Source of the DNA: Alphaproteobacteria bacterium
GTDB taxonomy: Bacteria; Pseudomonadota; Alphaproteobacteria; Rhodobacterales; Rhodobacteraceae
Direction: 5' to 3'
DNA length: 64,000 nt
Assembly (NCBI GenBank): GCA_030424865.1
Contig: JAUHVR010000004.1
Span: 1-64,000 of the forward strand
The translations under genes and the position numbers were made by a program. The notes below the pieces were generated by a model. It had not been told where the DNA came from, made no database searches, and was given only the letters and a program-made list of their open reading frames with translations. Shown one piece after another: positions 24,869 through 34,885 of this stretch (positions are counted from its first letter, which is position 1; each line of letters starts with the position of its first letter).

Positions 24869-25705
24869 TCAGTCCAGGTAACTGTCTGCCCGCAGCCCAG
24901 CCCGCTCAAGGTGGATGGGCAGGACACGCCCGTAAAGTTGCCGGGTGCGTTCGGGGCTGCCGACCATACCCGGTTCTTCGACGTAGGACAGGATTGCCAC
25001 GTGGCGCGGGCGGTCGCCGCCCAATGGGGCCACACGATGCAGCGAATAACGGCCACGGAACAGCTGCAGATCGCCCGGTTTCAGGTTCAGGCTGACCACG
25101 CGATCCGAGGTGCCGTCCAGCACTTGGGAAACGGCCTCAAAATTCTCGCCATCGCGACGGATCATGGGGGCATATTCAAAGGCCCCGCCGCTTTCTGCAT
25201 TCTGCAAGGCCAGCGTCACGGTGAAGTTGTTGGTGTCGAAGTGCCAGGGAAAGCCGTTCCCGGCACCCGCGGTGTTGACGATGACGTCGGCCAGCGGGTC
25301 GGCATAGCGAAAGAAGCGGTCCTTGGGCTCGCCCAGGCAACGACGGATGAAATCGTCAAACCCAGGGTGGTCATGCACGCGCCGCAGCGGGCCGTCGGGT
25401 GCGAAGTTATCTGCGGGGACAAAGGCATTTGACCGGTCAAAGAAACGCCGCTTGGGGTGATCCACCGGCAGGCTGTCATCATCCCCGGTGAAATAGGCGT
25501 TGGTGCGACTGTGCGAATGGTGGCCCAGGTGGGCCACGGCATCCGCCTCGGCCACCAATGCCCTGACGCCCGCGTCGGTCAGAAACCCGCTTAGCACCGC
25601 GCAGCCATCGTGGTCGAGCGCGGCGGAGGTGCGGGCAATCACCCCATCCAATGCGGCGCCGGGGCTGTCGATGGGATAGCGTGCAAGATCGATCAGGTCA
25701 GACAT
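24869..25705 (-). CDS. Fe(II)/2-oxoglutarate oxygenase of the BesD/HalD-like or PhyH type
   Basis: 278 residues, jelly-roll dioxygenase. The iron ligands are visible: H155 and D157 in FPWHFDTNNF, and H223 in SLHRVAP, with R232/R234 as likely 2-oxoglutarate binders. The overall sequence (MSDLIDLARYP start, GGAFEYAPMIR, GDLQLFRGRY) is like proteins annotated as HalD/BesD-family halogenases. Those halogenases replace the aspartate by glycine; here the aspartate is kept, so hydroxylation is more likely. A good GGAGGG ribosome site precedes the ATG. The substrate, perhaps a free amino acid, is inferred only from family. Confidence 0.8.
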   Translation of the reverse strand: MSDLIDLARYPIDSPGAALDGVIARTSAALDHDGCAVLSGFLTDAGVRALVAEADAVAHLGHHSHSRTNAYFTGDDDSLPVDHPKRRFFDRSNAFVPADNFAPDGPLRRVHDHPGFDDFIRRCLGEPKDRFFRYADPLADVIVNTAGAGNGFPWHFDTNNFTVTLALQNAESGGAFEYAPMIRRDGENFEAVSQVLDGTSDRVVSLNLKPGDLQLFRGRYSLHRVAPLGGDRPRHVAILSYVEEPGMVGSPERTRQLYGRVLPIHLERAGLRADSYLD

Positions 25706-25791
25706 GGGGGTCCCTCCGCTGGATGTATCGATCTCAGCAGCCCCTGCCCCCTTGCGCTTGTCGGATCACGACATGGCTGTCGCTTCCGGGA

Positions 25792-27459
25792 TCAGCTCAT
25801 CCGGCTGATCACCACCGTAACCTCGGGTTTCTTGCCAATCTCGGCCTGCGCCGTGTTGCGCACGATCCGGCGCATGCCTTCCTCCAGCTTGTCATCATCG
25901 GCCAGGGTCTTTTCGCCGGCCCGGCCCACAAACTGGCTCAGATCCTCTTCCAGCACGTCCACCAGCGGCGCATTGTTGCGGCCCATCTCGGCCAGCCCCA
26001 TCGTTTCGCACCAGGGCTCGCCCAGCGGCTCATCCTCTTCGTCAAGGATAACGGTCACCAGCACATGCCCATTCAGCGCCATGCGAATGCGGTCCCGCAC
26101 CACGCCATCCAGCGCGCCGATCTTGACCGAACCATCCAGATAGGTGCGGCCGGTTTCAATGTAATCGACCACCCGCGGGGCATTGCCCGACAACTCGACC
26201 ATCGTGCCGTTCACCGCCAGAACCGACTGGCGCCCCAGCCCCTCGGCCATCTTGGCATGCTCACGCAGGTGCCGGTGTTCGCCGTGCATCGGCACCACGG
26301 TCTGCGGATTGATCAGCTCGTGCACCCGCTCCAGATCGGGGCGGTTCGCGTGCCCCGAGACGTGATACCGTCCCGAGCTGTCGTCGACCACGTCCACACC
26401 CATTTCGGAAAACTGATTGATGATCCGGATCACCCCACGTTCGTTCCCCGGAATGGTCTTTGAGGAAAAGAGGAACAGATCCCCTGCCTTCATCTCAAGC
26501 CCGCGATACTTGCCCCGCGCCAGCTGCGCCGAAGCCGCCCGCCGTTCGCCCTGGCTGCCGGTCACCAAGAGCATCAGATTTTCGCGCGGGATCGAGGCGG
26601 CATCCTCGGCGCTGACCACACTCGGGAACCCTGTCAACACGCCGGTCTCGACCGCCGCTTCGATCATCCGCCGCATCGCGCGACCCAGCAGGCAGACCGA
26701 GCGCCCGGCCCGCACACCCGCTTCGGCCAGCGTCTTCACCCGCGCTACGTTCGAGGCAAAGGTGGTCGCCACCACCATCTGCTTGGCCTCGCGCACCAGC
26801 GTTTCGATCTCGGGACCGACAGTGGCCTCGGACCGGCCGGCATGGCCGGAAAAGACATTGGTCGAATCGCAAACCAGCGCGCGCACGCCCGGTGCCGCCA
26901 CCTCGGCCCACAAGTCCGGATCAAAGGGCTCGCCCACCATCGGCGTCTCATCCAGCTTGAAGTCGCCCGTATGCACCACGCGCCCTGCCGGGGTGTCGAT
27001 CACAAGGCCCGAGCTTTCCGGTATCGAATGCGACACCGGCAGGTAATGCACCTTGAAGGGCCCCGCCGAGGTCGCCTCGGGCCAGGGCGAGACCGTTTGC
27101 ACAACCCGTTCGGGCAGCCCCTGATCGTCCAGTTTGTGCCGCGCAATATTGGCCGTGAACGCCCGCGCATAGACCGGCGCACCAAGCGCCTCCCACAGGT
27201 GTCCGACCGCGCCCACATGATCCTCGTGCGCGTGGGTGATAAAGATCGCCTCAAGCCGGTCCTTGCGCTCGATCAGCCAGCTCAGATCGGGCAGGATCAG
27301 ATCCACCCCGGGCGTGCCGTCCATGTCGGGAAAGGTCACCCCCAGGTCCACCAGTATCAGACGCTCCTGATCCGGCGCGCCATAGCCATAGACATAGGCG
27401 TTCATCCCGATCTCGCCTGCCCCGCCCAGAGGCAGATAGATCAACCGCTCGTTACTCAT
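25792..27459 (-). CDS. rnj: Ribonuclease J
   Basis: 555 residues, metallo-beta-lactamase/beta-CASP ribonuclease involved in 5'-end RNA trimming and endonucleolytic cleavage. The metal motif HxHxDH is H76-A-H78-E-D80-H81 (THAHEDH), and GxxGEIGMN is at the N-terminus. Length matches family members. Its start overlaps the coaX stop by 4 bases, and birA-coaX-rnj is the usual gene row after nuoN in many alphaproteobacteria. Confidence 0.94.
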   Translation of the reverse strand: MSNERLIYLPLGGAGEIGMNAYVYGYGAPDQERLILVDLGVTFPDMDGTPGVDLILPDLSWLIERKDRLEAIFITHAHEDHVGAVGHLWEALGAPVYARAFTANIARHKLDDQGLPERVVQTVSPWPEATSAGPFKVHYLPVSHSIPESSGLVIDTPAGRVVHTGDFKLDETPMVGEPFDPDLWAEVAAPGVRALVCDSTNVFSGHAGRSEATVGPEIETLVREAKQMVVATTFASNVARVKTLAEAGVRAGRSVCLLGRAMRRMIEAAVETGVLTGFPSVVSAEDAASIPRENLMLLVTGSQGERRAASAQLARGKYRGLEMKAGDLFLFSSKTIPGNERGVIRIINQFSEMGVDVVDDSSGRYHVSGHANRPDLERVHELINPQTVVPMHGEHRHLREHAKMAEGLGRQSVLAVNGTMVELSGNAPRVVDYIETGRTYLDGSVKIGALDGVVRDRIRMALNGHVLVTVILDEEDEPLGEPWCETMGLAEMGRNNAPLVDVLEEDLSQFVGRAGEKTLADDDKLEEGMRRIVRNTAQAEIGKKPEVTVVISRMS

Positions 27460-28235
27460 ATGGATTTTCCGTTCTTGTTATACTTATGGATCACCGTCAG
27501 ACCATGCATGGTCAGGTCATCTTCGAATGCGTCAAACAGGTTGGCCGACTGCTGGAACAGGGGTGCAAGACCTCCGGTCGAGATGATCTTCATCGGTCGA
27601 TCGCGCTCGGCCTTGATCCTCGTGCAGATCTCGCGCACCAGCCCCACATAGCCCCAGAAGACACCCGACTGCATGCAGGCCACCGTATTGGTGCCAATGA
27701 CGGCCTGCGGTTTCGAGATGTCCACATGCGGCAGCGCCGCCGCAGCCTGGTGCAGCGCCTCAAGGCTAAGGTTCACGCCGGGCGCAATCGCGCCACCGAT
27801 ATAGGCCCCATCCGCCGCCACCACGTCAAAAGTGGTCGCCGTGCCGAAATCCACAAGGATAAGGTCGCCGCCAAACAGATCAAACCCCGCCACGGTGTTC
27901 ACCAGCCGGTCCGGCCCCACCTGCGTGCCCTCATCAACCCTCACCTCGACCGGCAACTCACAATCGGGCTTGCCCACCACCAGCGGCCGCGTGTTGAAAT
28001 AGCGGTCCGCCAGGACCCGCAGGTTGAAGACCACTCGCGGCACCGTCGACGAGACAATCACATCCGTGATATCCGCCTCGATCTTCTGGAACTCCATCAA
28101 CGTCGACAGCCAGACATAGTACTGATCCGCCGTCCGCTGATGTTCGGTCGCGGTGCGCCAGGTGGCGATGAAAGTCTCGCCGTCCCAGATCGAGAAAACC
28201 GTATTGGTGTTGCCGCAATCGATGGCCAGAAGCAT
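27456..28235 (-). CDS. coaX: Type III pantothenate kinase
   Basis: 259 residues, first enzyme of CoA synthesis (pantothenate to 4'-phosphopantothenate). It begins MLLAIDCGNTNT, the ASKHA phosphate loop of CoaX, and has VGPDRLVN and VDFGTATTFDVV, both hallmark segments. I start at ATG 28235, which has GGGAGAGG just upstream, rather than at 28259. It lies 10 bases after birA and overlaps rnj by 4 bases. Confidence 0.94.
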   Translation of the reverse strand: MLLAIDCGNTNTVFSIWDGETFIATWRTATEHQRTADQYYVWLSTLMEFQKIEADITDVIVSSTVPRVVFNLRVLADRYFNTRPLVVGKPDCELPVEVRVDEGTQVGPDRLVNTVAGFDLFGGDLILVDFGTATTFDVVAADGAYIGGAIAPGVNLSLEALHQAAAALPHVDISKPQAVIGTNTVACMQSGVFWGYVGLVREICTRIKAERDRPMKIISTGGLAPLFQQSANLFDAFEDDLTMHGLTVIHKYNKNGKSI

Positions 28236-28245
28236 GGGCCTCTCC

Positions 28246-28989
28246 CTAGAAATAGACATCCGCCGCGGGGATCGCCTCGCGCCCCCGCGCGGTCTTCAGC
28301 ACAAGCTGCCCCATCGCGTCGATGGTTTCAAACGTGCCGACCAGCTCGTCCCGCCCGGTGCGCGCCCGGATCACCTCGCCCAGCCGCGCCGCCCGGCCCA
28401 GCCAAGCCTCGCGCACAGGCGCAAAGCCGAACTGCCCCATGCGCGCCTCCCAGGTGGCAAAGGCCCCGGCCAGCACCTCAAGGAACACCTCAGGTTCAAC
28501 CTCGCACCCGGTCTCGGACAACAGCGACACGGGCCGCACCGCGCCCTCTTCGACCTCTCCCACCTCGGGTGCCTGAACCAGGTTGACGCCGATGCCCACC
28601 GACAGGGCAAAGCCCCCCGGCAAGGGCAGGCTCTCCAGCAGGATCCCGGCCAGCTTGCCACCGTTCAACAGCACATCATTGGGCCATTTCAACGCCAACC
28701 CGTCGACGCGCCCCGTCACCGCCGCCACCGCATCAAAGAGAGCAAGCGCCGCCACAAAGGACCGCAACGCCGCCTCGTGCGGCGTCCCGCCCGGCTGATA
28801 AACCAGGGTTCCAGCAAAGTTGCCAACCGGGTTCACCCAGGGCCGCCCACGTCGTCCGCGCGCCGAGGTCTGATGCCGCGCCAAGATCCATTCCGGCCCC
28901 GCCAGTGTCCCGGCAATCCGCGCCGCCTCGGCGCTGGTGCTGTCCACCTCGTCCAGCACGCGTCGCCCATATCCCGCAGGCCAGCTCAC
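28246..28989 (-). CDS. birA: Biotin--[acetyl-CoA-carboxylase] ligase, monofunctional
   Basis: 247 residues, attaches biotin to carboxylase carrier proteins through biotinyl-AMP. EVDSTSAEA, the biotinyl-AMP loop ARGRRGRPW and KWPNDVLLNGGKLAGI are present. The DNA-binding domain of E. coli BirA is absent, so it cannot repress transcription. Start chosen at GTG 28989 (SWPAGYGRRVLDEVDST); GTG 28998 is also possible. The GC-rich dyad and ATATTTTT motif upstream lies in its leader. Confidence 0.9.
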   Translation of the reverse strand: MSWPAGYGRRVLDEVDSTSAEAARIAGTLAGPEWILARHQTSARGRRGRPWVNPVGNFAGTLVYQPGGTPHEAALRSFVAALALFDAVAAVTGRVDGLALKWPNDVLLNGGKLAGILLESLPLPGGFALSVGIGVNLVQAPEVGEVEEGAVRPVSLLSETGCEVEPEVFLEVLAGAFATWEARMGQFGFAPVREAWLGRAARLGEVIRARTGRDELVGTFETIDAMGQLVLKTARGREAIPAADVYF

Positions 28990-29006
28990 GCGCGACACCC
29001 TGTTTC

Positions 29007-29057
29007 TTCTTGCCGAAAAATATCCCCGCCGGAGGCACGTGAGAGCGCAGCTCTCAC
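29007..29057 (-). repeat. birA leader element: GTGCCTCCGGCGGGGATATT motif plus hairpin
   Basis: On the minus strand the leader of birA contains GTGCCTCCGGCGGGGATATT followed by TTTCGGCAAGAAGAAA. A perfect hairpin with 8-base arms (GTGAGAGC at 29039-29046 and its complement at 29050-29057) adjoins it. A shorter relative of the motif occurs at 34656-34680. It resembles a sequence I remember as common between roseobacter genes; its function is unknown. Confidence 0.45.
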
Positions 29058-29062
29058 CAAAC

Positions 29063-29090
29063 AAAAAAAGCGACGCGCCAAAGGCGCGTC
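29063..29090 (-). terminator. Intrinsic terminator of the nuo operon
   Basis: On the minus strand GACGCGCC pairs with GGCGCGTC (29083-29090 and 29072-29079, 3-base loop), followed by GC and seven T (29063-29069). It lies 25 bases after the nuoN stop codon and ends the nuo transcript before birA. Confidence 0.85.
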
Positions 29091-29115
29091 ACAATGTGCC
29101 AGCGGAAAGGTCGGA

Positions 29116-30558
29116 TCAGTTGACAAGCGTCGCCGCCGCCGCTGCCGCCGCCCCTTCGATCCCGAAGAGGTTCACAACACCGGCCACCATGATGATCGCC
29201 GAGGCCATCAGCAAACCATAGAGAACCGGCGAGCTGCGCATCTCGACCGCGTCGTCACGCTCTTCGCCGAAGTACATGTAGAACACGATCCGCAGGTAGT
29301 AGAACGCCCCGATGACCGATGCGACAACACCCGCAACCGCCAGCCAGGCCAGCCCCGCCTCATAGGCCGCGCGCAACACGTAAAGCTTGCCAAAGAAGCC
29401 CACCAACGGCGGCACACCCGCCAGCGAGAACAGAAGCACCAGCATCGCCAGCGCCTTGGCCGGCTCGCGCTTGGACAACATGTGCAGGCCCGAGATATCC
29501 GTGACCGGCGCGCCATCGCGCTCCATCGACAGGATAAAGGCAAAGGTGCCGACGTTCATCGTCACGTAGATCGCCATGTAGATCAGCAACGCCTGCACTC
29601 CCAGCGCCGACCCCGCCGCAAGGCCCATCAGCGCATAGCCCATATGGGCAATCGAGGAATAGGCCATCAGGCGTTTGATGTTGGTCTGCCCAATCGCAGC
29701 GACCGCACCCAGGAACATGGACAAGAGCGACAACAGCGCGATCACCTGGCTCCAGTCGCCCACCGCCTGGCCAAAGGCGTCGTGCATCAGGCGGGCAAAC
29801 AGCGCCATCGCGGCCATCTTGGGCGCAGTGGCAAAGAAAGCGGTGATCGGCGTCGGCGCGCCTTCATAGACGTCCGGCGTCCACATGTGGAAGGGCACAG
29901 CCGAGACCTTGAAGGCCAGACCCGATGCCAGGAAGACCAGGCCAAAGAGCATGCCCAGCGACAGATGGCCTTCGGTGGCCGTCTGAACGATACCGGAAAA
30001 CAGCGTCGTGCCCGCGTAGCCATAGGTCAGCGAGGCACCATAGAGCAGCAGACCCGAGCTCAGCGCGCCCAGCACAAAGTACTTCAGACCCGCCTCGGTC
30101 GACTTCACGCTGTCGCGGCGCAGCGAGGCCACGACGTAAAGCGACAGCGACTGCAGTTCCAGACCCATGTACAGCGCCATCAGATCCCCTGCCGAGACCA
30201 TCATCATCATGCCGACAGCTGCAAGAGCGATCAGCATCGGGTATTCGAACCGCAGGATGCCACGGCGCTGCATGTATTCCTGGCTCATTACCAGCACGGC
30301 GGCGGCCGAGATCAGGATCGTGACCTTGGCAAAGCGGGCAAAGCCATCGTCGATGAACATGCCGCCAAAGGCCTCGTTTGTGCCGCTGCCGCTGGTGCCG
30401 ATCCACAGCGCCATGGCGGCCATGACGGCGGCGGTGATCCACACAAGCGTGGGGGCCAGCTTGTCCTTTTCGGTGTAGACCGCGCCCAACAGCGCGACCA
30501 TCGCAAAGACCGACAGCAGGATTTCCGGCAGGATGATGTTGAGATCAGCCGAGATCAT
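29116..30558 (-). CDS. nuoN: NADH-quinone oxidoreductase subunit N
   Basis: 480 residues, one of the three antiporter-like proton-pumping membrane subunits of complex I. It has about 14 transmembrane helices with the conserved lysine-containing [12 protein letters not shown] and [22 protein letters not shown] segments. Last gene of the operon, 15 bases after nuoM and just before the terminator. Confidence 0.96.
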   Translation of the reverse strand: MISADLNIILPEILLSVFAMVALLGAVYTEKDKLAPTLVWITAAVMAAMALWIGTSGSGTNEAFGGMFIDDGFARFAKVTILISAAAVLVMSQEYMQRRGILRFEYPMLIALAAVGMMMMVSAGDLMALYMGLELQSLSLYVVASLRRDSVKSTEAGLKYFVLGALSSGLLLYGASLTYGYAGTTLFSGIVQTATEGHLSLGMLFGLVFLASGLAFKVSAVPFHMWTPDVYEGAPTPITAFFATAPKMAAMALFARLMHDAFGQAVGDWSQVIALLSLLSMFLGAVAAIGQTNIKRLMAYSSIAHMGYALMGLAAGSALGVQALLIYMAIYVTMNVGTFAFILSMERDGAPVTDISGLHMLSKREPAKALAMLVLLFSLAGVPPLVGFFGKLYVLRAAYEAGLAWLAVAGVVASVIGAFYYLRIVFYMYFGEERDDAVEMRSSPVLYGLLMASAIIMVAGVVNLFGIEGAAAAAAATLVN

Positions 30559-30573
30559 GTGACCCGCCCCCTC

Positions 30574-32121
30574 TTAATGCGAAGCTTGGGCATGTTGCGT
30601 GGCGCTATCGCCATCCGCAATTGCCAGTTGATAATCCGCCACCAGCGCCTCGACCGAGGGGCCGATGCGATCCAGCACCGGCGCCGGATAGACGCCCAGC
30701 CAGATGGTCATTACGACAAGCGGTGCAAAGATCCACTTTTCACGGGCGGTCATGTCGGTGATGGCCTTCAGGCTTTCCTTGATCAGGTCGCCCATGACCA
30801 CGCGGCGATAAAGCCAAAGCGCATAGGCCGCCGACAGGATCACGCCGGTGGTGGCGATCATCGCGACCCATGTGTTGACCTGGAAGATGCCCATCAGCGT
30901 CAGGAATTCCCCGATGAAGCCCGAGGTGCCCGGCAGGCCCACGTTCGCCATTGTGAAGAGCATGAAGATCACCGCGTAGGCCGGCATCCGGTTCACCAGA
31001 CCGCCATATGCGTCGATCTCACGCGTGTGCATCCGATCATAGATCACGCCAACACACAGGAACAGCGCGCCCGAGATGAACCCGTGGCTCAGCATCTGGA
31101 AAATCGCGCCATCGATACCCTGCTGGTTGCCCGCAAAGATACCCATGGTGACATAGCCCATATGCGCGACCGACGAATAAGCGATCAGCTTCTTCATGTC
31201 TTCCTGCACCAGCGCCACCAGCGAGGTGTAGACAATCGCGATCGCCGACATCCACAGGACCAGATCGGTCATCACGTCCGATCCCACGGGGAACATCGGC
31301 AGCGAAAAGCGCAGGAAGCCATAGCCGCCCATCTTCAACAGGATCGCCGCCAGAACCACCGAGCCTGCGGTCGGCGCCTGAACGTGTGCGTCGGGCAGCC
31401 AGGTGTGCACCGGCCACATCGGCATCTTGACCGCAAAGCTGGCAAAGAAGGCCAGGAACAGCATGGTCTGCAGACCGCCAATGACTTGCACGCCCAGGAT
31501 GCTGAAGGTCTCGGATGCGAACTCATGCTTCATCAGCGTCGGAATGTCGGTGGTGCCCGCATCGGCGAACATGCCGACCATGGCCACCAGCATCAGCACC
31601 GAGCCGAGGAAGGTGTAGAGGAAGAACTTGAAGCTTGCGTAGATGCGGTTCTTGCCGCCCCAGATGCCGATGATCAGGAACATCGGAATGAGGCCCGCCT
31701 CGAAGAAGAGGTAGAAGAGCACCAGATCCAGCGCCATGAAGACGCCCAGCATCAGGGTTTCCAGCAGCAGGAAGGCGATCATGTATTCCTTGACGCGCAC
31801 CTTCACGTCCCAGCTGGCGGCAATCACCAGCGGCATCATGAAGGTGGTCAGCATCACGAACAGGACCGAAATCCCGTCAACGCCCAACTTGTACTGCAGC
31901 CCCAGCAGCCAATCGCCCTGTTCCACCATCTGCATCCCGGTGTTGGCCGGATCAAACTGGAAGAGGATGAAAAGCGAGATCACAAAAGTCGCGCCGGTCG
32001 CAAACAGCGCCAGCCATTTGGCGTTCTTGTCCGCGGCCTCGGTCCCGCCGCGCAGGAACAGGCCCAGGATCAGGGCAGCCAGCGCCGGAAGGAAGGTGAC
32101 AATGGAAAGCAGGTTGTCCAT
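30574..32121 (-). CDS. nuoM: NADH-quinone oxidoreductase subunit M
   Basis: 515 residues, antiporter-like proton-pumping subunit of complex I in the inner membrane. Family segments include [12 protein letters not shown]-like ([22 protein letters not shown], residues in the first third), [15 protein letters not shown] and AYSSVAHMG. Its start touches the nuoL stop codon (TAATG type overlap), indicating coupled translation. Confidence 0.96.
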   Translation of the reverse strand: MDNLLSIVTFLPALAALILGLFLRGGTEAADKNAKWLALFATGATFVISLFILFQFDPANTGMQMVEQGDWLLGLQYKLGVDGISVLFVMLTTFMMPLVIAASWDVKVRVKEYMIAFLLLETLMLGVFMALDLVLFYLFFEAGLIPMFLIIGIWGGKNRIYASFKFFLYTFLGSVLMLVAMVGMFADAGTTDIPTLMKHEFASETFSILGVQVIGGLQTMLFLAFFASFAVKMPMWPVHTWLPDAHVQAPTAGSVVLAAILLKMGGYGFLRFSLPMFPVGSDVMTDLVLWMSAIAIVYTSLVALVQEDMKKLIAYSSVAHMGYVTMGIFAGNQQGIDGAIFQMLSHGFISGALFLCVGVIYDRMHTREIDAYGGLVNRMPAYAVIFMLFTMANVGLPGTSGFIGEFLTLMGIFQVNTWVAMIATTGVILSAAYALWLYRRVVMGDLIKESLKAITDMTAREKWIFAPLVVMTIWLGVYPAPVLDRIGPSVEALVADYQLAIADGDSATQHAQASH

Positions 32122-34298
32122 TACTGGGCCCCTCCGGTGATCGACATCCAGGTGATCAGGACGGCAATCCCGATGACCATGGCGAAGGCGTAACTAAAGA
32201 TATAGCCGGACTGGAACCGCCCAGCGAGGCGGGTGAAGAAGGGGATGATCCCCATCGCAACCCCGTTGATCGACCCATCGATGACGTCCCCGTCACCGCG
32301 CTTCCAAAGGAACCGGCCAAGCGCCTTGGACGGCTGGACGAACAGGAAGTCATAGATCTCGTCCACGTACCATTTGTTGAGCAGGAACAGGTACAGCGGA
32401 CGCTGGTTTTCGGCCAGACGCGCAGGCAGTTTCGGGTTCACGATGTAAAACCAATAGGCGACGACAAACCCAAGAACCATTGCAACGAAGGGGCTGATCT
32501 TGACCCATTTCGGAACGTAGTGCGCGTCGTGCAACACGTGGTTGTCCGGATGCATGAAGATCGCGCCTGCGGGGGCCTCGCCATGATGTGCGGCGGCAAC
32601 GGCGGCATGGGCCGGGTCGCTGTGTTCCGCTGCGTGGCTGTCGCCCTCGCCGTGGTGCTCCTCGTTGGTGTGGGCATCGCCGTGATCATCTGCCTTGGCA
32701 TGATCGTCCCCATGGTCATCGGCCTTGGCGTGGTCATCGCCATGACCTTTGTCCTGATGGGCTACGGCCTCCATGCCGAACCAGGCGCGGACGGTGTCCT
32801 CTTTCCCGAAGAAGCTGTTGTACCACAGCATCCCCGAGAAGATCGCGCCAAGCGCCAGCACGCCCAGCGGGATCAACATGACGTTCGGGCTTTCATGCGC
32901 ATGCTCATGCGTGTGCTTGTTGCCGCGCGGCTTGCCGTAGAAGGTCAGGAACATAAGGCGCCAGCTGTAGAAGCTGGTGAACAGCGCCGCCACAACCAGC
33001 GCCCAGAAGGCAAAGCCCCCGTTGGTGCCGGCAAAGGCGCTTTCAATCACGGCGTCCTTGGACAGGAAGCCCGCGAAGCCAAAGGTGGTCAGCGGAATGC
33101 CAACGCCGGTGATGGCCAGCGTGCCGATCATCATCGCCCAGAAGGTGTAAGGCAGCTTCTTGCGCAGCCCGCCATAGTTCCGCATGTCCTGTTCATGGTG
33201 CATCCCGTGGATGACCGAGCCCGCGCCCAGGAAGAGCATCGCCTTGAAGAAGGCGTGCGTGAACAGGTGGAACATCGCGACCGAGTAGACGCCCACGCCT
33301 GCGGCCACGAACATGTAGCCCAGCTGCGAACAGGTCGAATAGGCGATCACGCGCTTGATGTCGTTCTGCACCAGACCCACGGTCGCCGCGAAGAAGGCGG
33401 TCGACGCGCCAAGGAAGGTGATGAACGCCGTCGCCTGCGGAGCATACTCCATCAGCGGTGACATGCGGCAGACCAGGAAGACACCGGCGGTGACCATCGT
33501 GGCCGCGTGGATCAGCGCCGACACGGGCGTCGGGCCTTCCATCGCGTCCGGAAGCCAGGTGTGCAGGATGAATTGCGCCGATTTCCCCATCGCACCGACG
33601 AACAGAAGGAAGGCCAGCAGGTTCGCAGCGTTCCAGTCGGTCCAGAGGAAAGTCAGCTGCGTCTCGGCCAGCGCCGGGGCTGCGGCAAAGACATCGTCAA
33701 ACTTGATGCTGTCGGTCAGGAAGAAAAGACCGAAGATGCCAAGCGCAAAACCAAAGTCGCCGACCCGGTTGACCACAAAGGCCTTGATGGCTGCCGCGTT
33801 GGCGCTGGGTTTGCGGTAGTAGAACCCGATCAGCAGATAGGAGGCGACGCCCACGCCTTCCCAGCCAAAGAACATCTGCACCAGGTTGTCGGCGGTCACC
33901 AGCATCAGCATGGCGAAGGTGAAGAACGACAGATAGGCAAAGAAACGCGGTTTATAGCTTTCCTCGCCCTCGCGGAAGTTGTCGTCATGCGCCATGTAGC
34001 CAAAGCTATAGAGGTGCACCAACGACGACACGCTTGTCACCACAACCAGCATGATCGAGGTCAGACGGTCCAGCCGGATCGACCAATCGGTGCTGAGCGT
34101 GCCGCTTTCGATCCAGCGCAGGATCTGGATGTGCTGTGTTTCCGGTCCGTGGGTGAAAAAGACAATCCACGAAAAGGCGCAGGCCAGGAACAACAGGCCA
34201 GTGGTGATCCACTGCGCGCCCCGGATGCCCGTCAGCCGCCAGCCGAACCCTGCAATCAGCGCGCCCACCAGCGGGGCAAAGAGGATGATGCTTTCCAC
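32121..34298 (-). CDS. nuoL: NADH-quinone oxidoreductase subunit L with His-rich insertion
   Basis: 725 residues, the distal proton-pumping subunit of complex I, including the long lateral helix at its C-terminus. Core segments [16 protein letters not shown] and [22 protein letters not shown] are typical. It is longer than the E. coli protein (613). Residues 514-578 form an insertion with 14 histidines and many Asp/Ala, including tandem copies of [10 protein letters not shown]. The insertion lies between membrane helices near the C-terminus and may bind metal or be a flexible linker. Four bases separate it from nuoK. Confidence 0.96.
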   Translation of the reverse strand: MESIILFAPLVGALIAGFGWRLTGIRGAQWITTGLLFLACAFSWIVFFTHGPETQHIQILRWIESGTLSTDWSIRLDRLTSIMLVVVTSVSSLVHLYSFGYMAHDDNFREGEESYKPRFFAYLSFFTFAMLMLVTADNLVQMFFGWEGVGVASYLLIGFYYRKPSANAAAIKAFVVNRVGDFGFALGIFGLFFLTDSIKFDDVFAAAPALAETQLTFLWTDWNAANLLAFLLFVGAMGKSAQFILHTWLPDAMEGPTPVSALIHAATMVTAGVFLVCRMSPLMEYAPQATAFITFLGASTAFFAATVGLVQNDIKRVIAYSTCSQLGYMFVAAGVGVYSVAMFHLFTHAFFKAMLFLGAGSVIHGMHHEQDMRNYGGLRKKLPYTFWAMMIGTLAITGVGIPLTTFGFAGFLSKDAVIESAFAGTNGGFAFWALVVAALFTSFYSWRLMFLTFYGKPRGNKHTHEHAHESPNVMLIPLGVLALGAIFSGMLWYNSFFGKEDTVRAWFGMEAVAHQDKGHGDDHAKADDHGDDHAKADDHGDAHTNEEHHGEGDSHAAEHSDPAHAAVAAAHHGEAPAGAIFMHPDNHVLHDAHYVPKWVKISPFVAMVLGFVVAYWFYIVNPKLPARLAENQRPLYLFLLNKWYVDEIYDFLFVQPSKALGRFLWKRGDGDVIDGSINGVAMGIIPFFTRLAGRFQSGYIFSYAFAMVIGIAVLITWMSITGGAQ
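32565..32759 (-). repeat. His/Asp-rich tandem repeat coding region in nuoL
   Basis: Encodes residues 514-578 of NuoL, with the decapeptide [10 protein letters not shown] in tandem followed by degenerate His-rich units. The DNA itself is repetitive, so the length may vary between strains. Confidence 0.7.
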
Positions 34299-34302
34299 GG
34301 GT

Positions 34303-34608
34303 TCAGCCTTTCATCACGTTGACGTCTTCCACGGCGATGGTGCCGCGGTTGCGGAAGAAGCAGACGAGGATCGCCAGACCAATGGCGGCCTCGGCGGCGG
34401 CGACCGTCAGGACAAAGAGCGTAAAGACCTGCCCCACCAGATCGCCTAGGAAAGACGAAAAGGCCACCAGGTTGATGTTCACCGCCAGAAGCATCAGTTC
34501 GATGCTCATCAGCAGGATGATCACGTTCTTGCGGTTCAGGAAGAGCCCGAAAATGCCAATGACGAAGAGCGTTGCCGCTACCGTCAGGTAATGTTCAAGT
34601 CCGATCAT
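34303..34608 (-). CDS. nuoK: NADH-quinone oxidoreductase subunit K
   Basis: 101 residues, three transmembrane helices, equivalent to mitochondrial ND4L. The conserved membrane glutamates lie in [11 protein letters not shown] and [10 protein letters not shown]. Start ATG 34608 gives [12 protein letters not shown], the family N-terminus, with GGAGGGACG upstream; the open frame continues further 5' but is not family sequence. Confidence 0.95.
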   Translation of the reverse strand: MIGLEHYLTVAATLFVIGIFGLFLNRKNVIILLMSIELMLLAVNINLVAFSSFLGDLVGQVFTLFVLTVAAAEAAIGLAILVCFFRNRGTIAVEDVNVMKG

Positions 34609-34700
34609 CTGTCGTCCCTCCGGGCTGTGCCCGTTTTGTCCGTTCCTCACCCCGATGTGCCTCGGGGATATTCTGTTTCGGGGCCGCGCGCCCCGGTCGT
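34609..34700 (-). other. nuoK leader with GTGCCTCGGGGATATT element
   Basis: A 92-base gap unusual for this tightly packed operon. It contains a hairpin CCCCGA (34650-34655)/TCGGGG (34662-34667). The plus strand reads GTGCCTCGGGGATATT, a shortened relative of the element in the birA leader but in opposite orientation to the genes. No promoter boxes stand out. Confidence 0.45.
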
Positions 34701-34883
34701 TCACTGCGCCGAGCGGCGGCGCATCCGTCCAAGTCTGACCTGCGTCTTCCGTCGCACCCGCACCGGCAAGAGCATCAGCGCCCGGCCGATGATCCAGGCC
34801 CCGGCCAGCAGCTTGAACGCCCAGAAGGCGGCATAGGCTGCAAGGCCCGCAGGTGAGAAGAGGAAGTCGAAAACAGCCCCCAT
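34701..34883 (-). CDS. Small membrane protein between nuoJ and nuoK
   Basis: 60 residues. A hydrophobic stretch of about 30 residues ([22 protein letters not shown], roughly 9-40) precedes a very basic tail ([17 protein letters not shown]). It starts 2 bases after the nuoJ stop, so co-expression is nearly certain. No family recognised. Possible small accessory or assembly factor of the complex I membrane arm. Confidence 0.65.
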   Translation of the reverse strand: MGAVFDFLFSPAGLAAYAAFWAFKLLAGAWIIGRALMLLPVRVRRKTQVRLGRMRRRSAQ

Positions 34884-34885
34884 CC

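Noticed and set aside
28153-32193. A plus-strand open frame of over 1300 codons opposite coaX, birA and nuoN/M
   Set aside because: It is antisense to intact, well-conserved genes, rich in His/Arg/Gln as typical of GC-rich shadow frames, and runs across the nuo terminator.
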